This document shows, one piece after another, positions 49,955-60,510 of a DNA stretch of 64,000 bases. The notes under the pieces are model-generated. The model made no database searches. It was not told the origin of the DNA and saw nothing but the letters and a program-made list of their open reading frames with translations. Position 1 is the first letter of the stretch; each line of letters begins with the position of its first letter. This stretch comes from Anthracocystis setariae (Eukaryota; Basidiomycota; Ustilaginomycetes; Ustilaginales; Ustilaginaceae): assembly GCA_928724745.1 (NCBI GenBank), contig CAKMXJ010000005.1, positions 558,001 through 622,000 on the forward strand, in the 5' to 3' direction. A program made the translations under genes and the position numbers.

Positions 49955-51947
49955 ATGTCGCGACGAGGCGGACATGGTTCCGGCCATTGGCAGGGCTCGC
50001 ATAATCCCAACATGGCGCCTCTCCCACCAAGACCAAGAGGAGGTGTGGGCAGTTCGAATAGCGCTTACGGCCAATCCGGTTCCCCTCAACCTGGCTATAG
50101 CAGCCCGCATATCCGCGCTCCCACTCAGAACGACATGCGCAATTCACTTACTGACCATGCTGCATCTCCCGCCCCTGCATCAACTGGACCTGAAGTAGCG
50201 ACAACACTCTTCGTGGGCAGCATCTCTCCCGGCATCTCCGACATGTGGCTCACTAAGCTTCTAGAAGCATGCGGAAGCCTTCGCTCACTGAAGAGAGCCT
50301 CCAAAGCGTTTGGTTTCGCCGAGTATGCCGATCCAGATTCGGTGCTCCGCGCCATCCAGGTGCTGCAGGGTCGAGAGTTGCCGTCGATGGGAGCCGAGTC
50401 ATCTGCCCCGCGGAAGAAGTTGTTGGTCAAAGCGGACGAAAGAACCAAGAAATTTTTGGACAAGTACGAGCAAACAAGAGTCGCCTCCTCCGACGACAAG
50501 GGGCAAGAAAATCGAGCGCTGTCCGCAGTCAAGGACATCATCCGTCAGATGGAGGATCCGAACGCCCAAGTTGAAACAGACCCCACCAAGCCAGGCTACG
50601 TGGTTCCAGATCATCTCAAAGATCTACCGCCCGAGGAACTCCCCGAAGATCAGCGGGCCACAGTGCTAGGAGAAATCGAGCAATTCCGACAAGCGGCTGC
50701 TGCTCGCGATGCCGAGACAAGACGGCGTGAGGCCGAGTTTGAGCGCCAAAGAGCCATGGAGCGAGCGAGGAGGGAGAACCTTCAAGCATCTTCCTCGAGA
50801 AACGGTCGATCCGCAGATGATCCGCAAAGCTACTGTCGACCGGTCGACTTCCATTCTGCCAGCTCGTATGATGCCAAAGCGGACGTAGCCCGGGAGCCTG
50901 AAGAGCAAGACGAGATCGAGCATAAAGAGCGTCAGGAACGCAAAATGGCTGCTGCCCGTGCCGCTGCTGCTGATGCCGAACGCGCGTACAGCGTCCGCGA
51001 GAGACAGCGTCTGGCACACTGGGACAAAGAGCAAGAGCGCTCGGCAGCAGAGAATGAAAAATGGGAGCGCGACGGCGTCGCCTTCCTCCGACGATGCGAG
51101 GATTGGAGCGACGAGACCGCCACGAGAAAGGAGCTCTTCTACACCGACCGTCAACGATGGCGGCAATTCCGTGCATCTGCAAGGCGCAGGGAAGAAGAGG
51201 CCGACGAACGCGATCGAGCCCTGGAGGCGGAAGGAATAGCCAGAGCACAGCAAGAGACCGAGGAGTTTCTCGCTCAGCAGGCGGCCGAGATGGCCAAACT
51301 CACCGAGCAGCAGCGTCAAGCCGGCGTGCTCCCACAAAATCAAGGCGGGTCTCTCGCTCCGATCAAGCTCAGCTTCGGCACAAAACCAGCCGATACAACG
51401 ACTTCGGACACGGATGTAGCTGCCAATGGGGCCATCAAACCATCAACCGCGCTTCTGGGCGAGCCAGACGAGGATGATTCGGCAAAGCGCACTGGTCGAC
51501 TTAAACATATTCAGCTCGGCAGTACCATGTCGGATGAGGAGAAGGCAGTCAAGATGGCGCAGCTTGCCGACAGCCTGCCTCGGGAGGCGACGGTGTTGTT
51601 CGAGCAGAGCCCCAGGTGGGAGTGGGTGGACGAGGCTCTGATTCAGAGCAAGTACAGGCCTTGGGCGGACAGGGAGATCGAGGAGAGCCTGGGCGAGAAG
51701 GTGGACGAGCTGGTAAATGTGGTGATAGAGGGGCTGCAAGAGCATCTAAGTGCCAAGGCGTTGGTCGAACAGGTCGAACCAGTAAGTTGCCATTTTCATG
51801 ATATCAAGGTGTGCGAAGAGATTGGAGTATTGACGATTTGCTTTTGATCTGGTACAGGTGCTGGCGGAAGAAGCCGAAGCATTCGTCGACAAGCTCTGGC
51901 GTCTTGTGATCGTAGACTCGATGGCCGCTGCTGAAGGCATCCTTTAA
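49955..51947 (+). CDS. RBM25-like splicing factor (RRM plus PWI)
   Basis: Exon 1 is 49955-51781, the intron 51782-51857 (GTAAGT to CAG, phase 0) and exon 2 51858-51947, for about 638 residues. An RRM lies at about 82-165 (TTLFVGSISPGISDMWL, then KAFGFAEYADPDSV). The middle is a long charged Arg/Glu-rich helix-forming region (about 225-460). The C-terminus is a PWI domain (about 540-637) with SPRWEWVDEALIQSKYRPW, finished in exon 2 by FVDKLWRLVIVDS. This is the domain order of RBM25 and yeast Snu71, U1-snRNP-associated factors in alternative splicing. The intron splits the PWI domain, so a retained intron would give a truncated PWI. Start: ATG at 49955 (MSRRGG), the first one that leads into the body. 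Confidence 0.87.
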
Positions 51948-52763
51948 AACCAGGGACAAAACTTGCACTACATTCAACTTCGAATGTACCTTCTCGACAG
52001 ACACAGATGAGTTTGCTCACACCCGCGACAAGACTCCACTCCTTCGTCAACCTCATGCCCCCTTGTTTGCTACGCAATGTTGCCGCTGTAAGAATATGTA
52101 CCTGTATCTGTGTCGTGACATGCTCATCGTCGATCTTGCCTTTTGCAAAGTGCAGCTCCAGAGTAAAGAAACGGTCCGATGTGACCCTGGCGACGTATGA
52201 TCAATCTCCTGCTTCAGTGAGTGCTTCTATTTCGATCGAATCGGGTGATTCGTGGGGTTAGACATTTTTTTTTTTTTGCTTCTACAAAACACAGCATGCA
52301 GTCAGGCAGTCGGGCTTGAGGTGAGTCTAGCACATGGTGTTTCTCTCTCACGCTCTCAGTCTTTCCGTTTAGAGAGTTGTTTTGCCGCCTGTATATTAAG
52401 TTGGAAGTTAATGATACCATCCAAGGGCAGAGGGGTTTGTGTTTGATCGAGACAGGTGTTGGTGAGCTTTGAGGTTGAGTGTTCCTTTGATTCGGTTGGT
52501 GTGGATGGCGATCAATTTCGGCGTAGCGTTGGATTTGGATTGAGTTTGAGTACCGGTGAATTTAAATTTTTCAGCTGACCGTGGGGGCGGGGGAGTGTGT
52601 GTATTTTGTGTCTGTGCGTGTGTGTCTCTCTGTGTGACGTGACGTATCTCGTCATTCCTGAATCACCCCACATCATCATATCTTCTCCCTCGTCCTCCAT
52701 CTCTTCTCTCCTCTTCCTCTTATTCTATCCATAGATCTCGCTTGCGGGAGGCGTCCTTTCAAC
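51948..52763. other. intergenic, SYM1 promoter side
   Basis: About 800 bp. It has a T run at about 52264-52277 and a GT-rich patch near 52592-52636. A CT-rich leader precedes the SYM1 ATG. No gene was recognised. Confidence 0.4.
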
Positions 52764-53360
52764 ATGTCTGGATTCTCGCGGTTCATTGCGGCGACCTCGT
52801 CCACCTTCCCACGTCAGTGTCTAACTGGAGGCGTTCTCTTCGCTACTGGCGATACCATCGCCCAACAACTCGTCGAAAAGCGTGGCACACGTCACGACAT
52901 CCCACGAACCCTTCGTCTCGGTCTCTATGGTGGCGCAGTCTTCTCGCCTCTCGCCTCGATCTGGTTCGGAAAAGTGCTCGAACGCGTCCAATTCGCCTCG
53001 CCCGCCGCCAACATCGCCACCAAAGTCGCTCTAGACCAAGGCATAGCCTCCCCCTGCTTCATAGCCCTCTTCTTCTCCGTCACCACCCTCATGAATGGAG
53101 GCTCCCTGCAAGAAGCAAAGCAAAAAGTGCAACAAAATTGGTGGCCAACCCTGAAAACCGCTTGGGGCCTCTGGATCCCAGTCCAAGGCATCAACATGGC
53201 CCTCATCCCCCCAAGCCAAAGACTACTGTTCGTAAACGTCGTCAGCATCTTCTGGAACACCTTCCTCAGCATCAAATCCGCAGGCAACGCTTCACCTATC
53301 GCACAAAAGACAGAACATGTCGTAGAGTTGGTAGAAACAAAAATCAACAAGTTACATTAA
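52764..53360 (+). CDS. SYM1: Mpv17/PMP22 family protein (SYM1-like)
   Basis: A single exon of 198 residues, the usual family length. Typical motifs are FPRQCLTGGVLFATGDTIAQQ, GLYGGAVFSPLASIWFG, the LDQGIASP motif, and NWWPTLKTAWGLWIPVQGINMALIP followed by FWNTFLSIKS. The four hydrophobic stretches and the WxxWP-type signature (NWWPTLKTAW) match the Mpv17 family. Yeast Sym1 sits in the inner mitochondrial membrane and is needed for growth under heat and on ethanol. Other family members are peroxisomal, so location is inferred from SYM1 similarity only. Its stop lies 187 bp from that of the convergent thymidylate kinase gene. Confidence 0.9.
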   Translation: MSGFSRFIAATSSTFPRQCLTGGVLFATGDTIAQQLVEKRGTRHDIPRTLRLGLYGGAVFSPLASIWFGKVLERVQFASPAANIATKVALDQGIASPCFIALFFSVTTLMNGGSLQEAKQKVQQNWWPTLKTAWGLWIPVQGINMALIPPSQRLLFVNVVSIFWNTFLSIKSAGNASPIAQKTEHVVELVETKINKLH

Positions 53361-53547
53361 ATCCCCCCCCCGCGACATCCTCACAGTACACATCCCTTGC
53401 AGCTCTCATACCTTCCATCCTGCCCGAGCCTCCCCCTCGCAAATGCCGCTGCTGAATTCCTCCCCCATCCCCGAATCATACAATCCTAGACCATTGCATC
53501 TATGTATTCCAACACCTAACGATCAATCTAAACGGATCCATGTTGGG

Positions 53548-56500
53548 TCACTGCTGATATTGGTGGCGCAAACCCTGCTCGGCGCTCCTCTGGTTCCTCA
53601 GCCCGGGCGAGACGATCTCAGATCTGGTCGAGGGATACAAGGGCCTACCACCGTACGCGCCCCATCCTGCGACGCCCATCTGCTGCGAGAACACCGGCGC
53701 TCCACCCGCATAGAACATGGGCTGCGCGTACATCTGTGCATGCATATGCTGCTGCTGCTGCTGCGGCGGCGGCGGCGGCGTTGGCTGCCCATAGTACTGT
53801 GAGTTCGGCGACGTGGTCGCACTCACCGGCGGAGGAGGCGCCATCATCATCGATAGCATCGGCTGAGACGTCGATGTCGATGACGTTGGGTTGTTCTCCG
53901 AAGATGATACCCCATTCGATGGAGTCCTCGTATGCGTCGAGCGCGTCCGAGTCCTACCGCCACCACCAATCGAACCGTCGACTTTCGCAGCTTCGCCCGC
54001 TTGCGATGCGCTGGGCTGCATGAAAGCGGCCAACGGAGGCCCCATCGCCCCACCCCCTTGAGCATTCGGCTGGACCGCCATCACCCCGTTGCCATTCGCC
54101 CCCGCACCTATATTGCCTCCAACCGCGCTCGTCGTGCATGCGTAATACTGCTGCTGCTGGCGCTGCAGCATCATCTGGTAATGCGCTTGCTGCGCTGTCA
54201 TCGGATTCGCCATCATCGCCATGTAGTTGCGCATGTACTGTTCCTGCATCTCCGCCTGACCTTGCTGCACGTTAAGCATCGACAGATGTTGTGAGCTAAG
54301 CATGGTATTCGAGTCGCCACCACTACCAGGCACCACCCCACCGCGATGACGATGAGCTTGATCCGCCGGAGCAGCGCTCATGGGCCGCTGGATGGGCGAA
54401 GAGGAAACAGCAGCAGGTGGCGGAGGGCTGGCGAGGGAGCTGCGCGAAGAACTTGTGATCGCAGGCGAAGCGGTGCGTGCACTCGGTGAGAGCGTCGCTG
54501 GTCTCGTTCCGGGAGAAGGAGCAAGCGAGTTCTCTGCCGCAGGAGAACACGACGCGGCGCGGAGGCTTGCTGGCGAAGCTGTGGGCTTTTCAGCGGGAGC
54601 GAGGGCATCCGATAATGAACGCGCTGCAGAAGTCCTGCCTCCGACTGGCTGAACTGTTAAGGACGCAGCTCGAGGAGCGACATTTGGGTGTGCTCCATTG
54701 GTGTTGATCGTTGGCTGCTGGGGTATTCGGCCGTGGTCTGTGCTACGTCGCACACGACCAGGTTGCGCAAGCGTCGAAGGGTAGCCATCGGCTTGAGGCT
54801 GCAATGTGGGCGACGTAGACTCTGCAGCGGCAGATGTGGATCGACGATGATCCCAATAGTTGGTTGAAGGGTGCTGATTCTCGATCTCGCCGATCACATC
54901 AATCAGAGTGCGTCTTCTGCCAGAGCTGTCTGTGTTCTTGCCAAGCACACGGGCGGAATCGTAGCCCTGTCCGCGAGTGGCATTGCTCGGCGAAGGCCCA
55001 TCACCTTCAGGCAGAGCCTTGTCGTTGGCTGACACTGGGCTTAGCTGGTCTAGAGCAGTAGTCGAAGCGCTGAAGAATCCAGACAGTGTTCCGGCAACAC
55101 CGGCACGTACAGCAGCAAGCTGGTCAGTATAGCTGAGAGGCGAACCTGAGGGCCGAGAAGCAGGGAAGGTGCCGTGGCTGGTCGATGTGTTGATCTGAAT
55201 GCGGGGATAATCTAAGGACTTGCCCCTTCGTTCCGAGCCCTCGGAGGACTGTGACATTCTTTTGGTGTTGAGCATTACATCGGGTGGGAAAAGTTCGCTG
55301 CTGGATGCTGCACGGTGATTCGGCGGCCGCTCGGAGACAAAGAGCTTGCCGAGATTGGCACCGACACGGTCGATCGAAGATGTGACCCTTTGCACAGCTT
55401 TTTGGATGTCTTCTGTCACCTTGTCGAGTGTCTGACTTGCGTCGATAGTAACCCATCTGCCGCCGTGCGTCCTGACGTCTGCCGAGACACGAGTGAATGC
55501 ATCACGCACCTTTGCTTGGAAGTCAAGTTTCTCGTACCTTTCCTCTCCGTACCCTCCCCTGGCGGCGGCAGTCTGTGCGTCGAGGTCGAGGAACATGGTC
55601 AGATCTGGTAGCGGAAGGCCTACATCGGGATTGCGACACCAGTCGTACGATAGACCCTTGGCAACAGAATAGGCGATACCTGAGAAGGCGTAGCGATCGC
55701 AAACAATGCTTTCGCCCGCCTCAAGCGTCTTTTTGATCGAAGCAACGCATTCCCAACGATTTGCAGAAAACAGCAAGTGAATAGCCTGATCGTCGAGATC
55801 GCTCGTCTGTGCCAGATACGAATTGATCATCTGGCCGATCGCTGTGGTTCTCTCTGGAAACTTGATCGGCTTGGCCTGCAGATGTTGGGCAAGTCTCTCC
55901 ACCTGCGTGCTTTTCCCGGCTCGATCAAGACCTTCGACGACGATAAAGTAGCCACGTTTGCGGCTCGGAGGCTCATCTGTCAGGATCGGGGCGGCGGCCG
56001 ACAGCAAAGCAGGGTCGGCGCTCTTGCGTCGATTATGATCGATGGTGCGAGACACTTGGGGACGCGTCTGGGCCAACACAGCTTCCATGGCGGCGAGATC
56101 CTGCGAGGGCGTTCGAGATCTTGTTGGCAAGGCTGCGTTGCCTTGAACAGCATCCAGAATGGGGAAGTTGCCGCTTTCGCTTCTCTGCCTAGACGCCTGT
56201 CGGAACTTTGCCGCTGAGATGCTGGTCGGTCTTGCATTTGCGACGGGACTTGTACACTGTGGCCTGGCAGCTTCGGAGAACTTGTTGACCGGGGCATTGA
56301 TGGATGCATCATCCGCCAAGCGTGGCTCGGGGAGCTCCTCGCCTGGGGTGGCATACTCCTCGACCGATATCATGCTCTGCACCCTTGAGTTGGGCTGTAC
56401 AAGAGAATCATCGGCATGAGATGTGTCGCTAGCCGATCGCACGTTGCGGAAGGAATGCAAGTTGAAGCTACCGTTGGCAGGATCCACCAGAGGACTGGCT

Positions 56501-57204
56501 GAGGGTGAGTGTGTACGCGAGTTGGATGCCGAAGCGGCGATGGCGTTGCGTGCAGTGTTGAGTGTAAGATTGCTACTGAGTCGACGGGTCCTTGCTGTGG
56601 AGGGTGGATAAGGTGAGCGAGGACTGGGACCACTCTGAGCGGAAGCTATGACTGCAGTGTCGATGGATGAAAGTTGAGGCGATGGATCGGAATTGGCCGC
56701 CGACAAAGATATTGTGGGCGGCGGCTCAACCGGAAGCTCTGGTGCTCTGTGAACGGAAAGTCGACCGGTAGTGGTTTGCTGCTCTAGCTGCGCAGATGGA
56801 TGATGATTCAATGAGTGAAGCGAGGCGGTGCTGCGGTTTGGCGGTTTGCGAACCACCTCAAAAGACGGCGCAGGCTTCTTGGAGGGTTTGAACGCGTCGA
56901 GTAGTCTCGAAGTGCGTCTGGACGCCTTATTATCCGCCGCAGAGCTTTCTGCTTGATCGCTGCCGAGCGAGCCTCTAGACGGGCGCGACGATTGGCCCAA
57001 AGCCTTGAGTCTGGAAAAGGTGCTGCTTGCGGGGATACTATCGGATCGAGGAGGCGTGTCCGGTTCTTGCTTGCGAAGAGAAAGCGACAGACTGGAACCA
57101 AAGTTCTTGATCCTCATAAGATCAGTCGACTTTCTCCTCCTGGGGCTTCGATCGGCATCACCGTCGGCGGTCGGTTGCGCCGATGATTTTCGTGGATTGG
57201 ACAT
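53548..57204 (-). CDS. CDC8: thymidylate kinase embedded in a large disordered protein
   Basis: A single uninterrupted frame of 1218 residues from the ATG at 57204 (MSNPRKSS). Residues about 415-610 are a complete dTMP kinase: FIVVEGLDRAGKSTQ (P-loop), FPERTTAIGQMINSYL, LLFSANRWE, CDRYAFSGIAYS (DR motif) and the lid RGGYGEERYEKLDFQ. This phosphorylates dTMP to dTDP. Around it lie about 415 N-terminal and 600 C-terminal residues, both Ser/Pro/Gln-rich and apparently disordered. The C-terminal part has QQQQ, PPPPP and Met-rich stretches. Stand-alone thymidylate kinases are about 200-230 residues. The fusion is real at the DNA level because no stop or splice signal is needed to join the parts. 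Yet an internal promoter or Met near the kinase start could also give a short enzyme (inference). Confidence 0.85.
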   Translation of the reverse strand: MSNPRKSSAQPTADGDADRSPRRRKSTDLMRIKNFGSSLSLSLRKQEPDTPPRSDSIPASSTFSRLKALGQSSRPSRGSLGSDQAESSAADNKASRRTSRLLDAFKPSKKPAPSFEVVRKPPNRSTASLHSLNHHPSAQLEQQTTTGRLSVHRAPELPVEPPPTISLSAANSDPSPQLSSIDTAVIASAQSGPSPRSPYPPSTARTRRLSSNLTLNTARNAIAASASNSRTHSPSASPLVDPANGSFNLHSFRNVRSASDTSHADDSLVQPNSRVQSMISVEEYATPGEELPEPRLADDASINAPVNKFSEAARPQCTSPVANARPTSISAAKFRQASRQRSESGNFPILDAVQGNAALPTRSRTPSQDLAAMEAVLAQTRPQVSRTIDHNRRKSADPALLSAAAPILTDEPPSRKRGYFIVVEGLDRAGKSTQVERLAQHLQAKPIKFPERTTAIGQMINSYLAQTSDLDDQAIHLLFSANRWECVASIKKTLEAGESIVCDRYAFSGIAYSVAKGLSYDWCRNPDVGLPLPDLTMFLDLDAQTAAARGGYGEERYEKLDFQAKVRDAFTRVSADVRTHGGRWVTIDASQTLDKVTEDIQKAVQRVTSSIDRVGANLGKLFVSERPPNHRAASSSELFPPDVMLNTKRMSQSSEGSERRGKSLDYPRIQINTSTSHGTFPASRPSGSPLSYTDQLAAVRAGVAGTLSGFFSASTTALDQLSPVSANDKALPEGDGPSPSNATRGQGYDSARVLGKNTDSSGRRRTLIDVIGEIENQHPSTNYWDHRRSTSAAAESTSPTLQPQADGYPSTLAQPGRVRRSTDHGRIPQQPTINTNGAHPNVAPRAASLTVQPVGGRTSAARSLSDALAPAEKPTASPASLRAASCSPAAENSLAPSPGTRPATLSPSARTASPAITSSSRSSLASPPPPAAVSSSPIQRPMSAAPADQAHRHRGGVVPGSGGDSNTMLSSQHLSMLNVQQGQAEMQEQYMRNYMAMMANPMTAQQAHYQMMLQRQQQQYYACTTSAVGGNIGAGANGNGVMAVQPNAQGGGAMGPPLAAFMQPSASQAGEAAKVDGSIGGGGRTRTRSTHTRTPSNGVSSSENNPTSSTSTSQPMLSMMMAPPPPVSATTSPNSQYYGQPTPPPPPQQQQQHMHAQMYAQPMFYAGGAPVFSQQMGVAGWGAYGGRPLYPSTRSEIVSPGLRNQRSAEQGLRHQYQQ

Positions 57205-58128
57205 GGTTTCTGCCTCGAACCTCGAGAGCCAGTCTGACGTCGTCGGTGATGATGTTCGTGATCGGATGCGATATATGTATGTGTATGTAGACAAACCCCC
57301 GTCACAGTGTTGACGCCATGCTGCGCCCTAAGCAGAGGTGGGATCCGAGGTGAGGGACACGCTGGGTGGTACTGAGAAGCTGAAAAGGAAGAGTGCGGCA
57401 GATCATCGCACTGTTACCGTATGGACCTGGCACCCACGCCTTCCGTCCTCTTTCGTCACAGAACGCGAGTCCTGAGATGGAACTAACACGAGTTGACAGT
57501 CTCGCATTCCACTGCACAATACAGAGAGTAGAGTATGTATGTATGCACATCACCGATCCTCCGGACGAAGCGACTTGAAATAAACGCTCGGATTGAGCCG
57601 AGGACCAAGACTTCAGCACAACCGAGAGAGAATAAAATCTGTTGTGCCTTTAGGACGCTGTCTAAAAACCAATTCAGGGTCTCAGTACAGTAGAAAGTGT
57701 AGTAGTAGTGCAGTGTAGTACAGTAGTAGTAAGAAGTAGTAGTGCAGTAGTATTCTTCTTACTCTTCCAAGCAGCCCAGACAAGAAGGGCGCGTCGATTC
57801 AATTTGATGCAGCATGATTTGTTCACTACTACTGTGTAGCAGCGCGCCCGCGTCCGTCCCGTCTCGCTTGGAGGCCGAAAGGGATGCAGATGCAGAACAC
57901 CAAAGCGAATCCGTGCGAGAAACTGAGCCCGTACAGTAACGGACTGTTGTTCAGAAAAAGTGGAGAAGCAGCTATTCATCGGCCGGTCCGTTGCATGTCA
58001 AGGCAATAATGTGGACATCAGGTTCACTGCTTCTTCTCACTCATCCATCGTCGTAACGACCACAAACCACAACTGCATCTCGAACTCAGTCTCAGCACAA
58101 GTTTGAGCTGAAAACCGTTGGCGACGCC
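57205..58128. promoter_or_regulatory. divergent promoter region with AGT-rich imperfect repeat
   Basis: About 920 bp between the thymidylate kinase gene and TFIIF alpha. An imperfect AGT/CAGTAG repeat lies at about 57685-57752. No gene was recognised. Confidence 0.5.
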
Positions 58129-60510
58129 ATGCCTCCCGTCAAAGCAGAGCCAGGAACGGGATCTGTAGGTAATGTCAAGACCGAGAATGGCAAGAACTCA
58201 GCACAACGGGCACGACCTGCTAACGGCAATGCTCGAGGCAATCTCAAAGTAGAGCAGGACAAGAAGGATCTACCGCCACCACCTCCCACCACATATCGAG
58301 ACATTCCTTTGCTTTCCACCAACTGCGGCGAATGGCTTACCCATCTCATGAAGTTTGCCCATCACACGCGTGTCGACCCCAACGATGCCTCCCAGTTTGT
58401 TCCACCTCTCAAACTCAACCGCAAGAATCCGCCCAGGCCCAAACTGCCTCGTCCTCATCCAGGAGACCCTATCACTGACAAGTACAATCGACCCATGATG
58501 GGCAAGGATGGACAACCGCTCACCTGGCCAGGTCCAGACGATGACCTGCAGCGCATCGAAGAGGTCATCAAGAAAGAAGTAGCCACTAAGGGTCCCGGTG
58601 CAGATCAGAGCCTCATCGCTCCAGGCGGAAGCTCGAGACCACCTAAGAGCAGACTTTTCAAGAAAAAGGTCAGGGAAATTCACAAAGCCGCCGACAGTAC
58701 ACGAAAAACCATGAAGCAAGAGCATTTCCCTTGGGTTCTCGAAGACTTTGAGACTTCGGAAGAGTGGGAGAGCATCCGAACACCCATCCCCACGGGCGCT
58801 CGAGCTCTTCAGGATCATATTGATGAGCTCAAAGCAAGAAAGGCAGGTGAAAATGCCTCTGCATCCAACAGTGCTGCCGGCGGCGATGTCAAGATGCAAG
58901 ACGCGACCAGCACAGTCAAGGGCGAAGATGGCGTCAAGGAAGAATCTGGCCCATCCTCCTCATCCTCCAAGGTGCATGCACCCTGGATTGGCAAGCTGGA
59001 AGGTGATTCGAGCTCGGAAGCCTCCTCGCTCCATGTGCTGTTCGTCTTCGATGAGCGTGACGCAGGTGGGTTCAAGGTGGTACCTGTCTCACGCATGTAC
59101 AAGTTTTTGCAAAAGCCCAAGCATTCGACCCTAACCAACGAGCAGGTCGAGCAAGAGTATCAGAAATATCAGAAGACCAAAGAGATGGACCGATGGGCTC
59201 TCCGCAACAAACCTATTTCGGCAAGCTCTACGGTCACTAAGCAGGACGACAGAGCCGCCTGGCGCAATTGGCCCCAGGTCAATCGGCTCTCGCTGCCAAC
59301 CGGAATGTCATTTGGCGCTGGTCGTCGTCGCAATCTCATGGCGGTTCACGGCGGTGAGCTGCTGCGCGACGATGATGACGATGATGGTGCCGGTCGACCA
59401 AGACGGAAAAAGCGCGAGGACAGTCCGGGTGCAGGCTACGATGAGCTCGACTTCGAGGAAGAATTTGCCGACGACGAGGAGACTCACGATCCCGAAGCCG
59501 ATATCGCAGACGATGAGGAAGCCAAGGAGCTGGAAGAACGTCTCAAGCGAGAGATGGCGCGCGCGAACAACATGGGTGACGACGAGGATGCAGCTGATGT
59601 AGAAAGTGCGCCCGAGGACGAGGATCAGATGCTGACGGGCAGCGGCAAGCAGATGATGAAGATCATGCGCGCCCTCGCCAAGCGTGAAGGCAATGAAGCC
59701 TACGACAAGGACGACGACGGGCGCAATCCATACGCCACTGACGAGTCCGATGAGGATGAGGAGGAGTCGTACGTTGCCAACCCAGAGAAGGCGATTCAGT
59801 TGGCACGCGAAGAGCGCGAGCGTAAAGAAAAGGAGGCAGCCAAGAACAAGGGCAAGTCGACGCCTGGCACCGAATCTGGCTCGAACACGCCTACCGACCG
59901 TCAGGAAAAGAAGCCAGTCACACTGGGAGGTTCTCAGACGCAACGACCTGGTGCGGGCCATGCCAGCCTGGCTCAGCGCGCCACCAGCCCGACGCGAGGT
60001 GCTTCCAAGATCGGGAGTAAGCAGGTCAGCCGGGCCTCGAGCCCAAGTCTCGGTCGCAGCACCAGTCCCGGTCGCGCCGAGTCGCCACCGCTTGGCTCCG
60101 AGCCTGCTTCGTCTGGCCTCAAGCGTCGAGCGGATTCGCCTGCCAGTGCCAGCTCGTCTGCAGTTGGCACTAGCGCAGCGAACAGTCGACCGGAGGCCAA
60201 GCGCGTCAAGACGGGTGCGGGTGCTATCGGCTCCAGAGCCGGCTCGCCTGGCGGATCGCCGCCAGGATCCAAGGCAGGTTCGCGTGCTGGCAGCCCGGGA
60301 GCGCCGCGAGTGCCTGCGAATGCGGTGGAAGCCGAGATCATCCAGCTGATCCGAGATGGCAAGATTGCCAACACCAGCGAGTTGGTGCAGCACTTTAGGA
60401 AGAGGCTCAAGAGCGAGCCGCATATCAAGGACCAGCTCAGTGCGGCGGTGCGCAAGGTGGCTGTGATGGACAAGGCCACCAACCGACTCAAGCTCAAAGA
60501 TGGCTTCTGA
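58129..60510 (+). CDS. TFG1: transcription initiation factor TFIIF alpha subunit (RAP74/Tfg1)
   Basis: A single exon of 793 residues. The N-terminal part (about 55-400) has the RAP74 dimerisation-region features, including YRDIPLLSTNCGEWLTHLM and FKVVPVSRMYKFLQKPKHS with RWALRNKP soon after. The middle is acidic (EEEFADDEETHDPEADIADD) and then Ser/Pro/Gly-rich with many SPG-type repeats. The last 65 residues form the C-terminal winged helix (EAEIIQLIRDGKIANTSEL, then HFRKRLKSEPHIKDQL). It is the large TFIIF subunit, which binds RNA polymerase II and TFIIB during initiation; the winged helix also binds the CTD phosphatase Fcp1 in known homologues. The start context GCCATGCC is good. Confidence 0.92.
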   Translation: MPPVKAEPGTGSVGNVKTENGKNSAQRARPANGNARGNLKVEQDKKDLPPPPPTTYRDIPLLSTNCGEWLTHLMKFAHHTRVDPNDASQFVPPLKLNRKNPPRPKLPRPHPGDPITDKYNRPMMGKDGQPLTWPGPDDDLQRIEEVIKKEVATKGPGADQSLIAPGGSSRPPKSRLFKKKVREIHKAADSTRKTMKQEHFPWVLEDFETSEEWESIRTPIPTGARALQDHIDELKARKAGENASASNSAAGGDVKMQDATSTVKGEDGVKEESGPSSSSSKVHAPWIGKLEGDSSSEASSLHVLFVFDERDAGGFKVVPVSRMYKFLQKPKHSTLTNEQVEQEYQKYQKTKEMDRWALRNKPISASSTVTKQDDRAAWRNWPQVNRLSLPTGMSFGAGRRRNLMAVHGGELLRDDDDDDGAGRPRRKKREDSPGAGYDELDFEEEFADDEETHDPEADIADDEEAKELEERLKREMARANNMGDDEDAADVESAPEDEDQMLTGSGKQMMKIMRALAKREGNEAYDKDDDGRNPYATDESDEDEEESYVANPEKAIQLAREERERKEKEAAKNKGKSTPGTESGSNTPTDRQEKKPVTLGGSQTQRPGAGHASLAQRATSPTRGASKIGSKQVSRASSPSLGRSTSPGRAESPPLGSEPASSGLKRRADSPASASSSAVGTSAANSRPEAKRVKTGAGAIGSRAGSPGGSPPGSKAGSRAGSPGAPRVPANAVEAEIIQLIRDGKIANTSELVQHFRKRLKSEPHIKDQLSAAVRKVAVMDKATNRLKLKDGF

